64,000 nt of DNA from Gordonia amicalis NBRC 100051 = JCM 11271 (GTDB lineage Bacteria; Actinomycetota; Actinomycetes; Mycobacteriales; Mycobacteriaceae), in contig NZ_BANS01000030.1 of the NCBI RefSeq assembly GCF_000332995.1, forward strand, positions 1-64,000, read 5' to 3'. Shown here piece by piece: positions 44,610-52,744 of the stretch; position 1 is the stretch's first letter; every line of letters begins with the position of its first letter. Under the pieces are notes generated by a model. It saw nothing but the letters and a program-made list of their open reading frames with translations, was not told where the DNA came from and searched no databases. The position numbers and the translations under genes were made by a program.

Positions 44610-44752
44610 GCACATAAGTTAGCCCACGTGATGGCGGCCGACGATCGGTCGGGGCCGCGTCGGCGCCGGGCGATGACCGACCGGGTTTTGGCACGTGGGA
44701 GAATGCCTGAGACACTGTGATGTCCCCATCCGCCGGCAAAAGGAGATGCGTC

Positions 44753-44827
44753 ATGGGAAAGCGCGGACGCAAGAAGCGCGCTCGTAAGAAGAACGCTGCC
44801 AACCACGGCAAGCGTCCCAACGCCTGA
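44753..44827 (+). CDS. 50S ribosomal protein bL37
   Basis: A 24-codon gene. The peptide starts MGKRGRKKRARKKNAANHGK and ends RPNA: 10 of its first 20 residues are Lys or Arg. This matches bL37, the tiny mycobacterial large-subunit protein found in cryo-EM structures near the peptidyl transferase region. The ATG has AAGGAG 7 nt upstream and the gene ends in a strong terminator. It lies between the biotinyl-protein gene (divergent) and rshA (convergent). Confidence 0.92.
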   Translation: MGKRGRKKRARKKNAANHGKRPNA

Positions 44828-44872
44828 TCTTCGCCTCTCGGCGGGGTTCGGCGAACGAGCACCAAGAAAAAC

Positions 44873-44908
44873 GCCCGGGTACGGCCACCATGGCCGCCCG
44901 GGCTTTTT
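44873..44908. terminator. Bidirectional terminator of bL37 and rshA
   Basis: GCCCGGG (44873-44879) pairs with CCCGGGC (44897-44903), with an inner GGCC/GGCC pairing. TTTTT follows on the plus strand, and AAAAA precedes it, giving a T run on the minus strand. Confidence 0.92.
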
Positions 44909-44912
44909 CGTG

Positions 44913-44940
44913 TCCGGCCTCCGCACGGTCGGAGGCCGGA
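44913..44940. terminator. Second hairpin just past the rshA stop
   Basis: The perfect 11-bp arms TCCGGCCTCCG and CGGAGGCCGGA enclose a 6-nt loop, six nt beyond the rshA stop on the minus strand. There is no U tract of its own; it may trap 3' ends or aid the next terminator. Confidence 0.65.
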
Positions 44941-44946
44941 TCGGGT

Positions 44947-45234
44947 TCAGCGGTCGGTTTCGGCGATCTCCTGGATGATGACCGTCTTACGGATCTCCAC
45001 TCGCAGACGATCGCGCAGACCCTGAGGTGCCTGGTCGCCGCCGCATTTGCGGTTGACGAGCGCCTTCAGCTGCAGCTCGATGCCGTAATGGGCGAGGCAG
45101 GACGGGCAGGTGTCGAGGTGCCCCTGGAGCCGCCTGCGGGCGTTCTCGTCGCATTCGTTGTCCAGCAGCAGCCAGACGTCGGCGATCACCGCGGAGCAGT
45201 CGAGCTGGGTGAGTTCCGGATCGATGTCGCTCAT
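44947..45234 (-). CDS. rshA: Anti-sigma factor RshA (mycothiol system)
   Basis: A 95-residue ZAS-type anti-sigma factor. The zinc/redox ligands Cys13, His39, Cys43 and Cys46 (HLDTCPSC) match RsrA/RshA position for position. Reduced RshA binds and silences SigH; disulfide stress oxidises it and frees SigH. The ATG overlaps the sigH stop (ATGA), so regulator and sigma factor are coupled. Two hairpins follow the gene. A basic tail ([14 protein letters not shown]) ends the protein. Confidence 0.96.
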   Translation of the reverse strand: MSDIDPELTQLDCSAVIADVWLLLDNECDENARRRLQGHLDTCPSCLAHYGIELQLKALVNRKCGGDQAPQGLRDRLRVEIRKTVIIQEIAETDR

Positions 45235-46025
45235 CGCGCCACCTCCGCACCCTTCGCGCTGGCGGATCGGTTGAAACCACGCTCCCGCGCGACGTCGGCC
45301 AGCAGTTCACGCAGCTGACGGCGTCCCCGGTGGAGTCGGGACATGACGGTGCCGATGGGGGTGTCCATGATCTCGGCGATCTCCTTGTACGGCAGGCCTT
45401 CCACGTCGGCGTAGTACACGGCCATCCGGAAATCCTCCGGGAGCTCCTGCAGCGCGGCCTTGATGTCGTCGTCCGGAAGGGCGTCGAGGGCCTCGATCTC
45501 CGCCGAGCGCAACCCCTGTGAGGTGTGCTCGGCAGTCGACGCGAGCTGCCAGTCGGTGATCTCGTCGGTCGGGTACTGCGCGGGTTGGCGCTGTTTCTTG
45601 CGGTAGCCGTTGATGTAGGTGTTGGTCAGGATCCGGTAGAGCCACGCCTTGAGGTTGGTGCCCTCCCGGAACGACGCGAAGGCGGTGAACGCCTTGATGT
45701 AGGTCTCCTGGACGAGGTCCTCGGCATCGGCGGGATTGCGGGTCATCCGCAGGGCGGCACCGTACATCTGGTCGAGCAGCGGCAGGGCGTCGCGCTCGAA
45801 CCGTTCGGTGAGCTCCGCGGGCGACTCGCTCGGATCGGTGCGCCGCGGCGCACCCTTCTCGGCAGACCCCTTCTCGGTGTCGGCTGACTCGGCTTCGGCC
45901 ACTACGATCCCTTCGATGAGAGGCGTCACTGGGACGTTGCCGGTCAAGCTTACCGACCTCGGCCCAGGCAGGAGAGGCCTCGCCTCCACGAGTTCCGGTG
46001 GTTCGAGTACCGCCGTTGAGCTCAT
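45231..46025 (-). CDS. sigH: ECF sigma factor SigH
   Basis: The 264-residue long form of SigH/SigR. Sigma region 2 begins [20 protein letters not shown] and includes [17 protein letters not shown]; region 4 carries [20 protein letters not shown], then [14 protein letters not shown]. It directs RNA polymerase to GGAAY-N18-GTT promoters of thiol-stress genes. The N-terminal about 80 residues are not part of the core. ATG 46025 has GGAGG 10 nt upstream and lies just after a SigH-type promoter. GTG 45902 has AAGGG 6 nt upstream and gives a 223-residue protein close to the 216 of M. tuberculosis. Both may be used. Confidence 0.93.
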   Translation of the reverse strand: MSSTAVLEPPELVEARPLLPGPRSVSLTGNVPVTPLIEGIVVAEAESADTEKGSAEKGAPRRTDPSESPAELTERFERDALPLLDQMYGAALRMTRNPADAEDLVQETYIKAFTAFASFREGTNLKAWLYRILTNTYINGYRKKQRQPAQYPTDEITDWQLASTAEHTSQGLRSAEIEALDALPDDDIKAALQELPEDFRMAVYYADVEGLPYKEIAEIMDTPIGTVMSRLHRGRRQLRELLADVARERGFNRSASAKGAEVAR

Positions 46026-46077
46026 ATCGGTTCGACCTCCTCGCATGCGCTCCCGATCATCACGTCGCAACCAGTCA

Positions 46078-46106
46078 CAACAGGCCGGGACGGGAGGTTT
46101 GTTCCC
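46078..46106 (-). promoter_or_regulatory. SigH-type autoregulatory promoter
   Basis: On the minus strand GGGAAC (46101-46106) and GTTG (46078-46081) are 19 bp apart, matching the SigH/SigR consensus within its known 16-20 range. Transcription would start near 46071, 46 nt before the long-form ATG of sigH. Confidence 0.7.
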
Positions 46107-46231
46107 GACGTGATCCGTCACATCGGCAGAATTCGACCCCGAGCAGGGCAGCTCCGCCGACAACGGTGGACCGGGGGCGGCTCGCTTACGCTTTCCACGT
46201 CCCGACTCCGTCCCCCAGGAGGCTCCCGACC

Positions 46232-46726
46232 ATGGCGGCAACACCGGCGATCGCTGCACTCGAACGCGCGAAGGTCGTGCACACCGTGCACCGCTACGAC
46301 CACGACCCGCGGTCGGAGGCCTACGGGGCCGAGGCCGTCGAGGCCCTCGCCGACTCGCTCGGGGTGGTCGGCGAACAGATCTTCAAGACGCTCGTCGTCG
46401 AATTGTCCGGCGGCGATCGCCCCGGGCTCGCCGTCGCCGTGGTCCCGGTCCCCCGCAAACTGTCGGTGAAGGCGGCCGCCGCCGCACTCGGTGCGTCGAA
46501 GGCGCAGATGGCCGAGGCCAAGGCCGTCACCCGCAGCACCGGTTACGTCCTCGGCGGCGTCTCGCCCGTCGGCCAGCGCACCGCCCTGCCGACGGTCGTC
46601 GACTCCTCGGCGCTCGAGTTCGACCGGATTCTCTGCAGCGCAGGCAGACGCGGACTCGAGATCGCCCTCGCACCGGCCGACCTCGTGGCGGTCACCAAGG
46701 CGGTGGTCGCCGACATCGCCGTGTGA
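46232..46726 (+). CDS. ybaK: YbaK/EbsC-type Cys-tRNA(Pro) deacylase
   Basis: A 164-residue protein of the YbaK family, which clears cysteine mischarged on tRNA-Pro. Typical stretches are IFKTLVVEL near 51-59, [20 protein letters not shown] near 69-88 with the catalytic-like Lys, and [13 protein letters not shown] near 104-116. The ATG has AGGAGG 8 nt upstream. It is divergent from sigH, sharing a 206-nt control region. Confidence 0.92.
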   Translation: MAATPAIAALERAKVVHTVHRYDHDPRSEAYGAEAVEALADSLGVVGEQIFKTLVVELSGGDRPGLAVAVVPVPRKLSVKAAAAALGASKAQMAEAKAVTRSTGYVLGGVSPVGQRTALPTVVDSSALEFDRILCSAGRRGLEIALAPADLVAVTKAVVADIAV

Positions 46727-46764
46727 GGTCCCTTGTGTCGCAGGCGTAGGGCAGCATGGTGACC

Positions 46765-47529
46765 ATGTGCGGACGCTATGCGGTGACCACCGATCCGGCG
46801 AAGCTGGCGGCGGAGATCGACGCGGTCAACGAGGTACCCGACCCCCCGGCGGCGGATGCCGCCGACCTGGACTCCCCTGGTCCGCGCTCCCCCGGCCCGA
46901 ACTACAACGTCGCGCCCACGACCACGGTGATGACCGTGGTCAAGCGGCATTCACCGGAGGACCCGCACGACGACCCGCTGCTGCGCATCCGCGCCATGCG
47001 GTGGGGGCTCGTGCCGCCGTGGAGCAAGGAGGTCGGCAAGGGTCCGCTGCTCTTCAACGCCCGGGCCGAGAGCGCCGCGGAGAAGAGTTCGTTCCGTGCC
47101 TCGGTGAAGTCCAAGCGATGCCTCGTGCCGATGGACGGCTGGTACGAGTGGAAGAAGGGTCCGCTCGACAGCAAGGGCAAGCCCACCAAGGTCCCGTTCT
47201 ACATGTCCCCGCAGGACGGCACGCGGTTGTTCATGGCCGGGTTGTGGTCGGTCTGGCACGACAAGAACTCCGACGACGCGCCGCCCCTGCTGAGCTGCTC
47301 GATCCTCACCACCGATGCCGTGGGCAAACTGCGCGACGTGCATGACCGGATGCCGCTGATCATGCCGTTCGACAACTGGGATGCCTGGCTCGATCCCGAC
47401 CACCGGGCACCGGACGAGCTGTTCGCCGCGCCCGCGGAGCGTCTCGCGGAGGCGATCGACATCCGCGAGGTCGCCCCGCTGGTCAACCGCGTCGCCAACA
47501 ACGGACCGGAGTTGCTCAACCCCCTGTGA
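46765..47529 (+). CDS. SRAP-domain protein (YedK/HMCES type)
   Basis: A 254-residue SOS-response-associated peptidase. The start is decided by chemistry: ATG 46765 leaves Cys2 (MCGRYA), the N-terminal nucleophile that forms a covalent bond with abasic DNA. The ATG three codons upstream would bury it. Other conserved parts are NYNVAPTT, FNARAES (Asn), GWYEWKK (Glu) and the His in VHDRMPLIM. The protein shields abasic sites in single-stranded DNA. It ends 7 nt before the convergent dehydrogenase gene. Confidence 0.93.
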   Translation: MCGRYAVTTDPAKLAAEIDAVNEVPDPPAADAADLDSPGPRSPGPNYNVAPTTTVMTVVKRHSPEDPHDDPLLRIRAMRWGLVPPWSKEVGKGPLLFNARAESAAEKSSFRASVKSKRCLVPMDGWYEWKKGPLDSKGKPTKVPFYMSPQDGTRLFMAGLWSVWHDKNSDDAPPLLSCSILTTDAVGKLRDVHDRMPLIMPFDNWDAWLDPDHRAPDELFAAPAERLAEAIDIREVAPLVNRVANNGPELLNPL

Positions 47530-47536
47530 TGCCGAC

Positions 47537-48565
47537 TCACGCATCCGCGACCAGCACTGCGGCCCCGTCGAAGCGTCCCGCCGCGAGGTCGGCGAGTGCG
47601 CGATCGGCCTGCGACATCGGGTACCGGTGGGTCGTCGCCCGGACGCCGTGCTGGGCGGCCAGCGTCAGGAACTCGACGCCGTCGGCGCGAGTGTTGGCGG
47701 TGACGGAGCGGATCTCCTTCTCGTAGAACAGCTCCCGCTCATAGTTGAGCGGAGGGATGTCACTGAGATGGATGCCGGCGATCGACAGGACGCCGCCACG
47801 GTCGAGTGCGCGCATCGCGACCGGGACCAGCTCGCCGACCGGGGCGAAGGTGATGGCCGCGTCGAGCGGCACCGGCGGGGCGTCGGTGGCGTCTCCCACC
47901 GACGCCGCGCCGAGGTCGGCGGCCAATCGCCGGGACTGTTCCCCGCGCGTCAGGACGTGCACCTCGATCCCGAGCGCGATCGCCAGCTGCGCACACAGGT
48001 GGGCACTGCCGCCGAAACCGTAGAGCCCCAACCTCTTCGGACGTCGGCCATCAGTCTCGAGATCGTCGAGGAGGCCGGTCCGGCGCAGTGCGCGATAGCC
48101 GATGATGCCCGCACACAGCAGCGGGGCGATCGCCACGTCGTCGATCCCGGACGGCAGCGGATACGCGAACGCGGCGGGGACGGTGACGAACTCGGCGTAA
48201 CCGCCGTCGACCGCCCATCCGGTGTACACCGATGCCGCACAGAGGTTCTCGGCACCTCGGACGCAACGATCACAGGTGCCGTCGGTGCTGTGCAGCCAGG
48301 CCACGCCGACCCGGTCGCCGAGCGCGAAACCGTCGGCGTCGTGACCGAGTTCGACGACCTCCCCGACCACCTCGTGACCAGGTGTCACGCCTGTGCGGCG
48401 GACCGGCAGATCACCCTCGGCGACATGCAGGTCGGTGCGACAAACGCCGCACGCGCGCACCCGGACCAGCAGTTCACCGGGCCCGGGCCGCGGATCCGGT
48501 TTGTCGACGAGCCGCAGCGGACGTGTGTCGATCGGCCCCGGCTCGGTCACCGCCCAAGCACGCAT
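47537..48565 (-). CDS. Zinc-dependent alcohol dehydrogenase (MDR family)
   Basis: A 342-residue medium-chain dehydrogenase. Catalytic zinc ligands are in [13 protein letters not shown] (Cys) and [10 protein letters not shown] (His-Glu). The structural zinc loop is shortened to CDRC plus ENLCAA. The coenzyme site is [17 protein letters not shown]. The YGFGG loop differs from the GxGxxG of most members and is seen in AdhA-like actinobacterial enzymes. Substrate unknown. It starts at ATG 48565 and is divergent from the ABC operon, with an operator-like array between. Confidence 0.9.
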   Translation of the reverse strand: MRAWAVTEPGPIDTRPLRLVDKPDPRPGPGELLVRVRACGVCRTDLHVAEGDLPVRRTGVTPGHEVVGEVVELGHDADGFALGDRVGVAWLHSTDGTCDRCVRGAENLCAASVYTGWAVDGGYAEFVTVPAAFAYPLPSGIDDVAIAPLLCAGIIGYRALRRTGLLDDLETDGRRPKRLGLYGFGGSAHLCAQLAIALGIEVHVLTRGEQSRRLAADLGAASVGDATDAPPVPLDAAITFAPVGELVPVAMRALDRGGVLSIAGIHLSDIPPLNYERELFYEKEIRSVTANTRADGVEFLTLAAQHGVRATTHRYPMSQADRALADLAAGRFDGAAVLVADA

Positions 48566-48642
48566 GCCCCTCAGGTTAGTGCCGGACACACGACGCCGCG
48601 CGGTCTTGAACATGACCGGTATCACTCCTGGGGACGTCATCA

Positions 48643-48684
48643 TGCCGACAGGGTGTCGGTATCGTTGTCGACATGGTGTCGGCA
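48643..48684. promoter_or_regulatory. Operator-like array before the ABC/TetR operon
   Basis: TGCCGACA (48643-48650) and TGTCGGCA (48677-48684) are perfect complements. Between them lie TGTCGG (48654-48659), which forms CCGACA-GGG-TGTCGG with the first site, and the palindrome TGTCGACA (48666-48673). The operon's own TetR is the natural candidate to bind here, 20 nt before the first gene. Confidence 0.6.
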
Positions 48685-48703
48685 AACCTGCGAGAGCAGT
48701 GAC

Positions 48704-49831
48704 ATGTTCCTCGCACTACGTGAACTCTCATTCGCACGCGGACGATTCGCCCTGATGGGCTCGGTGGTCGCGCTCATCGCCATCCTGATGGTGCTGCTCA
48801 GCGGGCTGTCGGTCGGTCTGGTGAACGACGGCGTCTCCGGCCTGAAGAAGTTGCCGGTGACCTCCTTCGCGTTCCAGAAGGACGTCGCCACGGATTCCGC
48901 TTTCTCGCGCTCTCTGGTGCCGACTTCGGCCGTCGAGAAGTGGGCGCAGCAGCCGGAGGTCGAGGACGCCGCCCCGTTCGGCAACACGTTGATCAACGGC
49001 CGGACCAACACCGGCGTCGACATCGACCTCGCCCTTTTCGGCGTCGAACCGAACACCTTCGTCAACCCCGCCGCCGCGGACGGCGACTCGCTCTCCGGTG
49101 CACCGGGAGAGCTCGTCATCAGCGAGACCGCCGCCGAGGACGGCCTCGCGATCGGCGACACGGTCACCGTCGAGCCGCTGGGTACGCAGCTTCGCGTCGT
49201 GGGAATCCTCGACGGTCAGAGCACTTTCGGACACGTCGACGTCGCCTACGTGCCGCTCGGCACCTGGCAGGAGATCGGCGCCGGGTCGCGTCCCGGCGAG
49301 CCGGTGCCGCCCCGCGTCTACGAGGACATCACCGCTGTCGCAGTGCAGGCGGGCAACGGCGTCGACCTGGCGGCCGGTGACGCAGCCGCGAACACCACCT
49401 CGCTCACCCTCGACGAATCCTTCGGCGCCTCACCGGGATACACCGCCGAGACGTCGACCCTGACACTGATCGAGGCATTTCTGTACGCGATCTCGGCACT
49501 CGTCGTCGGGGCGTTCTTCACCGTCTGGACGATCCAGCGCAGGCAGCAGATCGCGGTGATGCGGGCGATGGGCGCCTCCACCGGATACCTGCTGCGCGAC
49601 TCGCTGATGCAGTCGTTCATCCTGCTGCTCGTCTCGGCCGGGGTGGGTATAGGCATCGGCGTCGGCCTCGGGGCCGCCATCGGCTCCACCCCGATGCCCT
49701 TCGCCCTCGAGACCGGTTCGGTCGCAGGGGCCGGCGCCCTGCTCGTGCTCTTCGGCATGATCGGCGCCGCCGTGGCCGTCCTCCGCATCACCCGTGTCGA
49801 TCCCCTGACCGCCCTGGGAGGCAACCGATGA
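48704..49831 (+). CDS. ABC transporter permease (FtsX/MacB type)
   Basis: A 375-residue permease: one helix at about 17-40, a long extracytoplasmic domain with [20 protein letters not shown], and three helices in the last 120 residues ([57 protein letters not shown]). This is the mechanotransmission permease fold, not a classical importer. The stop overlaps the ATPase start (ATGA), so the two form one transporter. The substrate could be a lipid, peptide or drug; unknown. Confidence 0.9.
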   Translation: MFLALRELSFARGRFALMGSVVALIAILMVLLSGLSVGLVNDGVSGLKKLPVTSFAFQKDVATDSAFSRSLVPTSAVEKWAQQPEVEDAAPFGNTLINGRTNTGVDIDLALFGVEPNTFVNPAAADGDSLSGAPGELVISETAAEDGLAIGDTVTVEPLGTQLRVVGILDGQSTFGHVDVAYVPLGTWQEIGAGSRPGEPVPPRVYEDITAVAVQAGNGVDLAAGDAAANTTSLTLDESFGASPGYTAETSTLTLIEAFLYAISALVVGAFFTVWTIQRRQQIAVMRAMGASTGYLLRDSLMQSFILLLVSAGVGIGIGVGLGAAIGSTPMPFALETGSVAGAGALLVLFGMIGAAVAVLRITRVDPLTALGGNR

Positions 49832-50508
49832 GCGCACTCACCCTCTCCGAGGTCAGCCTCGTGCACGGGGACGGCGAGGACGTCGTCACCGCACTCGACA
49901 CCGTGAGCATCGACGTCGCGCCCGGTGAGTTCGTCGCCGTCATGGGGCCGTCCGGTTCGGGTAAGTCCAGCCTGCTGGCCGTCGCGGGCGGTCTGATCAC
50001 TCCGACCTCGGGGACGGTCACCGTCGACGACACCGACCTGAGCACCGCGTCGAAACGAGAGCTGACCCGCATCCGGCGCGAACACATCGGATTCGTCTTC
50101 CAGAGCGGCAACCTTCTCGACGCACTGACCGTCGAGGATCAGTTACGGTTGCCACTGACCTTCGGCCGCGTCACCGACCCCCGCTCTCCCGACGAGCTCC
50201 TCGCCGACGTCGGCATGTCGCACAAGGCCAAGCGTCGTCCCCACCAGCTCTCCGGAGGTGAGCGGCAGCGTGTGGGCATCGCCCGGGCACTGATGACCCG
50301 GCCGGATGTACTCCTCGTAGACGAGCCCACGGCCGCGCTCGACCGCCGGCGGAGCCACGAGATCGTCGAGCTCCTGGCCCATGAAGCCCATGAGCACGGC
50401 GTCGCGACGGTCATGGTCACCCACGACCACGAGGTCGTCGCGCATTGTGACAAGGTGTACGAAATGGTCGACGGAAAGCTCACGCCGGGATCGCCGGCAT
50501 CCAGATGA
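49828..50508 (+). CDS. ABC transporter ATPase (LolD/MacB type)
   Basis: A 226-residue ATPase. Walker A is GPSGSGKSS near 39-47, Q-loop FVFQSGNLLD near 90-99, signature LSGGERQRVGIARALM, Walker B VLLVDEPTAALD, and the switch His in VTHDHEVV. It powers the FtsX-like permease encoded just upstream with a 4-nt overlap. The TetR gene follows 17 nt later. Confidence 0.95.
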   Translation: MSALTLSEVSLVHGDGEDVVTALDTVSIDVAPGEFVAVMGPSGSGKSSLLAVAGGLITPTSGTVTVDDTDLSTASKRELTRIRREHIGFVFQSGNLLDALTVEDQLRLPLTFGRVTDPRSPDELLADVGMSHKAKRRPHQLSGGERQRVGIARALMTRPDVLLVDEPTAALDRRRSHEIVELLAHEAHEHGVATVMVTHDHEVVAHCDKVYEMVDGKLTPGSPASR

Positions 50509-50525
50509 GCTGAGGAGGTGGGCGT

Positions 50526-51140
50526 TTGCCACGCATTCAAGCGCCCACTGTCGCCGAGCATCGACGACAGCAGATCCAGGCGATCCTCGCCGGCGCGAAG
50601 GCCATCCTGGCCGAGACCGGCGAGGCGCCGACCCTGGCCGCGGTCGGCAAGCGCGTCGGCCTCGCCCGCTCGAGCGTCTACCAGTACTACTCGTCGAGCG
50701 AGGAACTCCTGGCCGCGGTCGTGGCTGATCTGTTCCCCAGTTGGGGCCGGTTCGTCCGCGATCGTGTCGGTGCGCAGACCGAACCCGGACAGCAGATCTG
50801 GGGTTACATCTGTGCCAACGTCGAATTGTTCGTCGGTTCGGAACAGGCTGTGGCGAATGCGCTTGCCCGGGTGGTCGATCCGAGTGTCCTACAGGAGCCG
50901 ATGCAGCGGTTCCATCGGGAACTGCAGGAGCCGCTCGTCGAAGCCCTCGTCGCGCACGGCGAGCAACGTCCGCTCGAGGTGGCCCAGCTGATCGACGCGG
51001 TGATCGTCCAGGCGTGCAGGTCACTGGGTGCCGAGCATTCCGAGACGGCGACGTCGCCACCTGCGAACGCAGACGGGTCCGAGATCACCGCGATGATCCG
51101 CCGGTTGCTCGGCGGCTATCTCGGACTCCCCGACCACTGA
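50526..51140 (+). CDS. TetR-family regulator of the ABC operon
   Basis: A 204-residue TetR protein starting at TTG 50526 with a strong AGGAGG 7 nt upstream, an unusual but well supported start codon. The helix-turn-helix is at about 17-60 (PTLAAVGKRVGLARSSVYQY). The helical remainder is the ligand domain. As third gene of the ABC operon it probably represses the array at 48643-48684 and senses the transporter's substrate. It is convergent with the monooxygenase gene, 12 nt apart. Confidence 0.92.
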   Translation: MPRIQAPTVAEHRRQQIQAILAGAKAILAETGEAPTLAAVGKRVGLARSSVYQYYSSSEELLAAVVADLFPSWGRFVRDRVGAQTEPGQQIWGYICANVELFVGSEQAVANALARVVDPSVLQEPMQRFHRELQEPLVEALVAHGEQRPLEVAQLIDAVIVQACRSLGAEHSETATSPPANADGSEITAMIRRLLGGYLGLPDH

Positions 51141-51152
51141 CCTGGGCTCCGG

Positions 51153-52664
51153 TCAGCGGAATGCGTAGTCACTCAAGGGGAATGAGTCCATCTCGCGCAG
51201 GGTGCGCAGCGTGGAGGCAGGACGCAGGAGCGTCGCCTCACCGTGCTGATTGAAGTAGTAGCTCCGCGACGTCGTGCAGTCGCCGTTGTAGAACACCGAC
51301 GACTGCAGGCGGCGGGTCGCCTCGTCGAGGAAGTCGGCGTTGGCCGCCTCGGTGACCTCGAAGGTGTCCCGGCCGCGGCGTCGGAGTTCACCGAAGAGGC
51401 GGGTGATGTGTTTCATCTGCCCCTCGATGGTGGTGAAGTAGGACAGGCCGCTGTAGGAGTACGGACTGTTGAGCGAGATGAAGTTGGGGAACTTCGGCAC
51501 CGCGACGCCCTCGTAGGCCTGGAATCGGCCCTCCCGCCAGAACTTCCCGAGGTCGCGGCCCTCCCGGCCGATGATCTCGAAGGCGGGAAAATTGACGTCC
51601 CACAGGTTGAATCCGGTGGCCAGGACCAGGGTGTCGATCTCGGTCTTGGTGCCGTCGCCGGCGAGGATGCCGTCCGCCTCGAGCCGGGCGATCCCGCTGG
51701 TCTCCAGTGTCACATTCGGTCTGGCGAAGCTCGGGAAGTAGGTGTTGGAGAAGGTGGGACGCTTGCATCCGAAGTCGTAGTCCGGCGTCAGCTTTCGTCG
51801 CAACTCCGGGTCGGGGACCTGTGATCGCAGGTGCGCCTTGCCGAGTCCCGCAGCCAGCTTGTTGCCCGGCTTGAACTGCTTGAAGTGGAGGACGCCGAAG
51901 ACCATCAGCATCTCCAGCAACGAGGTGTTGACCAGCCGTGCTGCGCGCTGGGTCAACGGGATTCGCCGGAACAGCTGCTGCACCGGCGACGGGATCGCGA
52001 AGTCGATCTTGGGCACCACCCAGATCGGTGTCCGCTGAAAGACGGTGAGCGCATCGGCACGCTCGGCGATCTCCGGGATCAGCTGGACGGCGGTGGCGCC
52101 GGTGCCGATGACCGCCACCTTCTTACCGGTGAAGTCGAAGCCGTCCTGCCACGCCGCGGTGTGCAGGATCGTGCCCTGGAAGTTCTTGATCCCCGGGAAG
52201 TCCGGGACGTGCGGCTGGGAGAGAAAGCCGGTCGCGGTCACCAGGTACCGGGCGGTGCGCTCGGTTCCGTCACCGGTGCGCACTCGCCAGAGACGCGCGG
52301 TGTCGTCCCACTCGGCGCCGTCGACCGTCGTCTGGAATTCCATGTGCCGTTTGAGGTCGTACTTGTCCGCGACGTGATGTGCATACCGCTTGAGCTCGGG
52401 ACCGGGGGCGAACAGTCGAGACCAGTTCGGGTTGGGCTCGAAGGAGTACGAGTAGGTGACCGAGGCGATGTCGACGGCGAGACCGGGATAGTGGTTCACG
52501 TGCCAGGTCCCGCCGAGATCGTCCTCCCGCTCGAGGATCGCGATGTTGTCGATGCCCAGGCGTTTGAATGCGATGGCCGCGCCCATCCCACCGAATCCCG
52601 CGCCGACGATCAGGACGTCGTGGGCAGGAGCCTCGTGAGCAGGAGCGTCGTGTGCAGGTTGCAT
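51153..52664 (-). CDS. Baeyer-Villiger-type flavin monooxygenase
   Basis: A 503-residue class B flavoprotein monooxygenase. The FAD loop is VLIVGAGFGGMGAAIAFKRL near 17-36. The Baeyer-Villiger fingerprint FxGxxxHxxxW is seen as FQGTILHTAAW. The NADPH loop is VAVIGTGATAVQL. It inserts oxygen next to a ketone using NADPH; the substrate is unknown. The N-terminus has a repeated PAHDAPAHEAPAHD encoded by 15-bp repeats. ATG 52664 starts MQPAHD. A palindrome overlaps the likely promoter, suggesting tight repression. Confidence 0.93.
   Translation of the reverse strand: MQPAHDAPAHEAPAHDVLIVGAGFGGMGAAIAFKRLGIDNIAILEREDDLGGTWHVNHYPGLAVDIASVTYSYSFEPNPNWSRLFAPGPELKRYAHHVADKYDLKRHMEFQTTVDGAEWDDTARLWRVRTGDGTERTARYLVTATGFLSQPHVPDFPGIKNFQGTILHTAAWQDGFDFTGKKVAVIGTGATAVQLIPEIAERADALTVFQRTPIWVVPKIDFAIPSPVQQLFRRIPLTQRAARLVNTSLLEMLMVFGVLHFKQFKPGNKLAAGLGKAHLRSQVPDPELRRKLTPDYDFGCKRPTFSNTYFPSFARPNVTLETSGIARLEADGILAGDGTKTEIDTLVLATGFNLWDVNFPAFEIIGREGRDLGKFWREGRFQAYEGVAVPKFPNFISLNSPYSYSGLSYFTTIEGQMKHITRLFGELRRRGRDTFEVTEAANADFLDEATRRLQSSVFYNGDCTTSRSYYFNQHGEATLLRPASTLRTLREMDSFPLSDYAFR
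52624..52658. repeat. 15-bp repeat in the monooxygenase N-terminus
   Basis: GCAGGAGCCTCGTGA (52624-52638) and GCAGGAGCGTCGTGT (52639-52653) then GCAGG. On the minus strand they encode a repeated His-Asp/Glu-Ala-Pro-Ala. Confidence 0.85.
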
Positions 52665-52677
52665 GGAAAATCCCCGA

Positions 52678-52696
52678 TAACTGTTACCGACAGTTA
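52678..52696. promoter_or_regulatory. Operator-like palindrome before the monooxygenase
   Basis: TAACTGT-TACCG-ACAGTTA is a perfect 7/5/7 inverted repeat 13 nt before the start codon. A second GTTAC-G-GTAAC palindrome overlaps its promoter-distal side. The GTAAC content and size suit a TetR-family operator. Confidence 0.65.
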
Positions 52697-52744
52697 CCGT
52701 AACGTAGCACACACTCAGGCGGCCCGGAACCGCTCCGGATCGCC

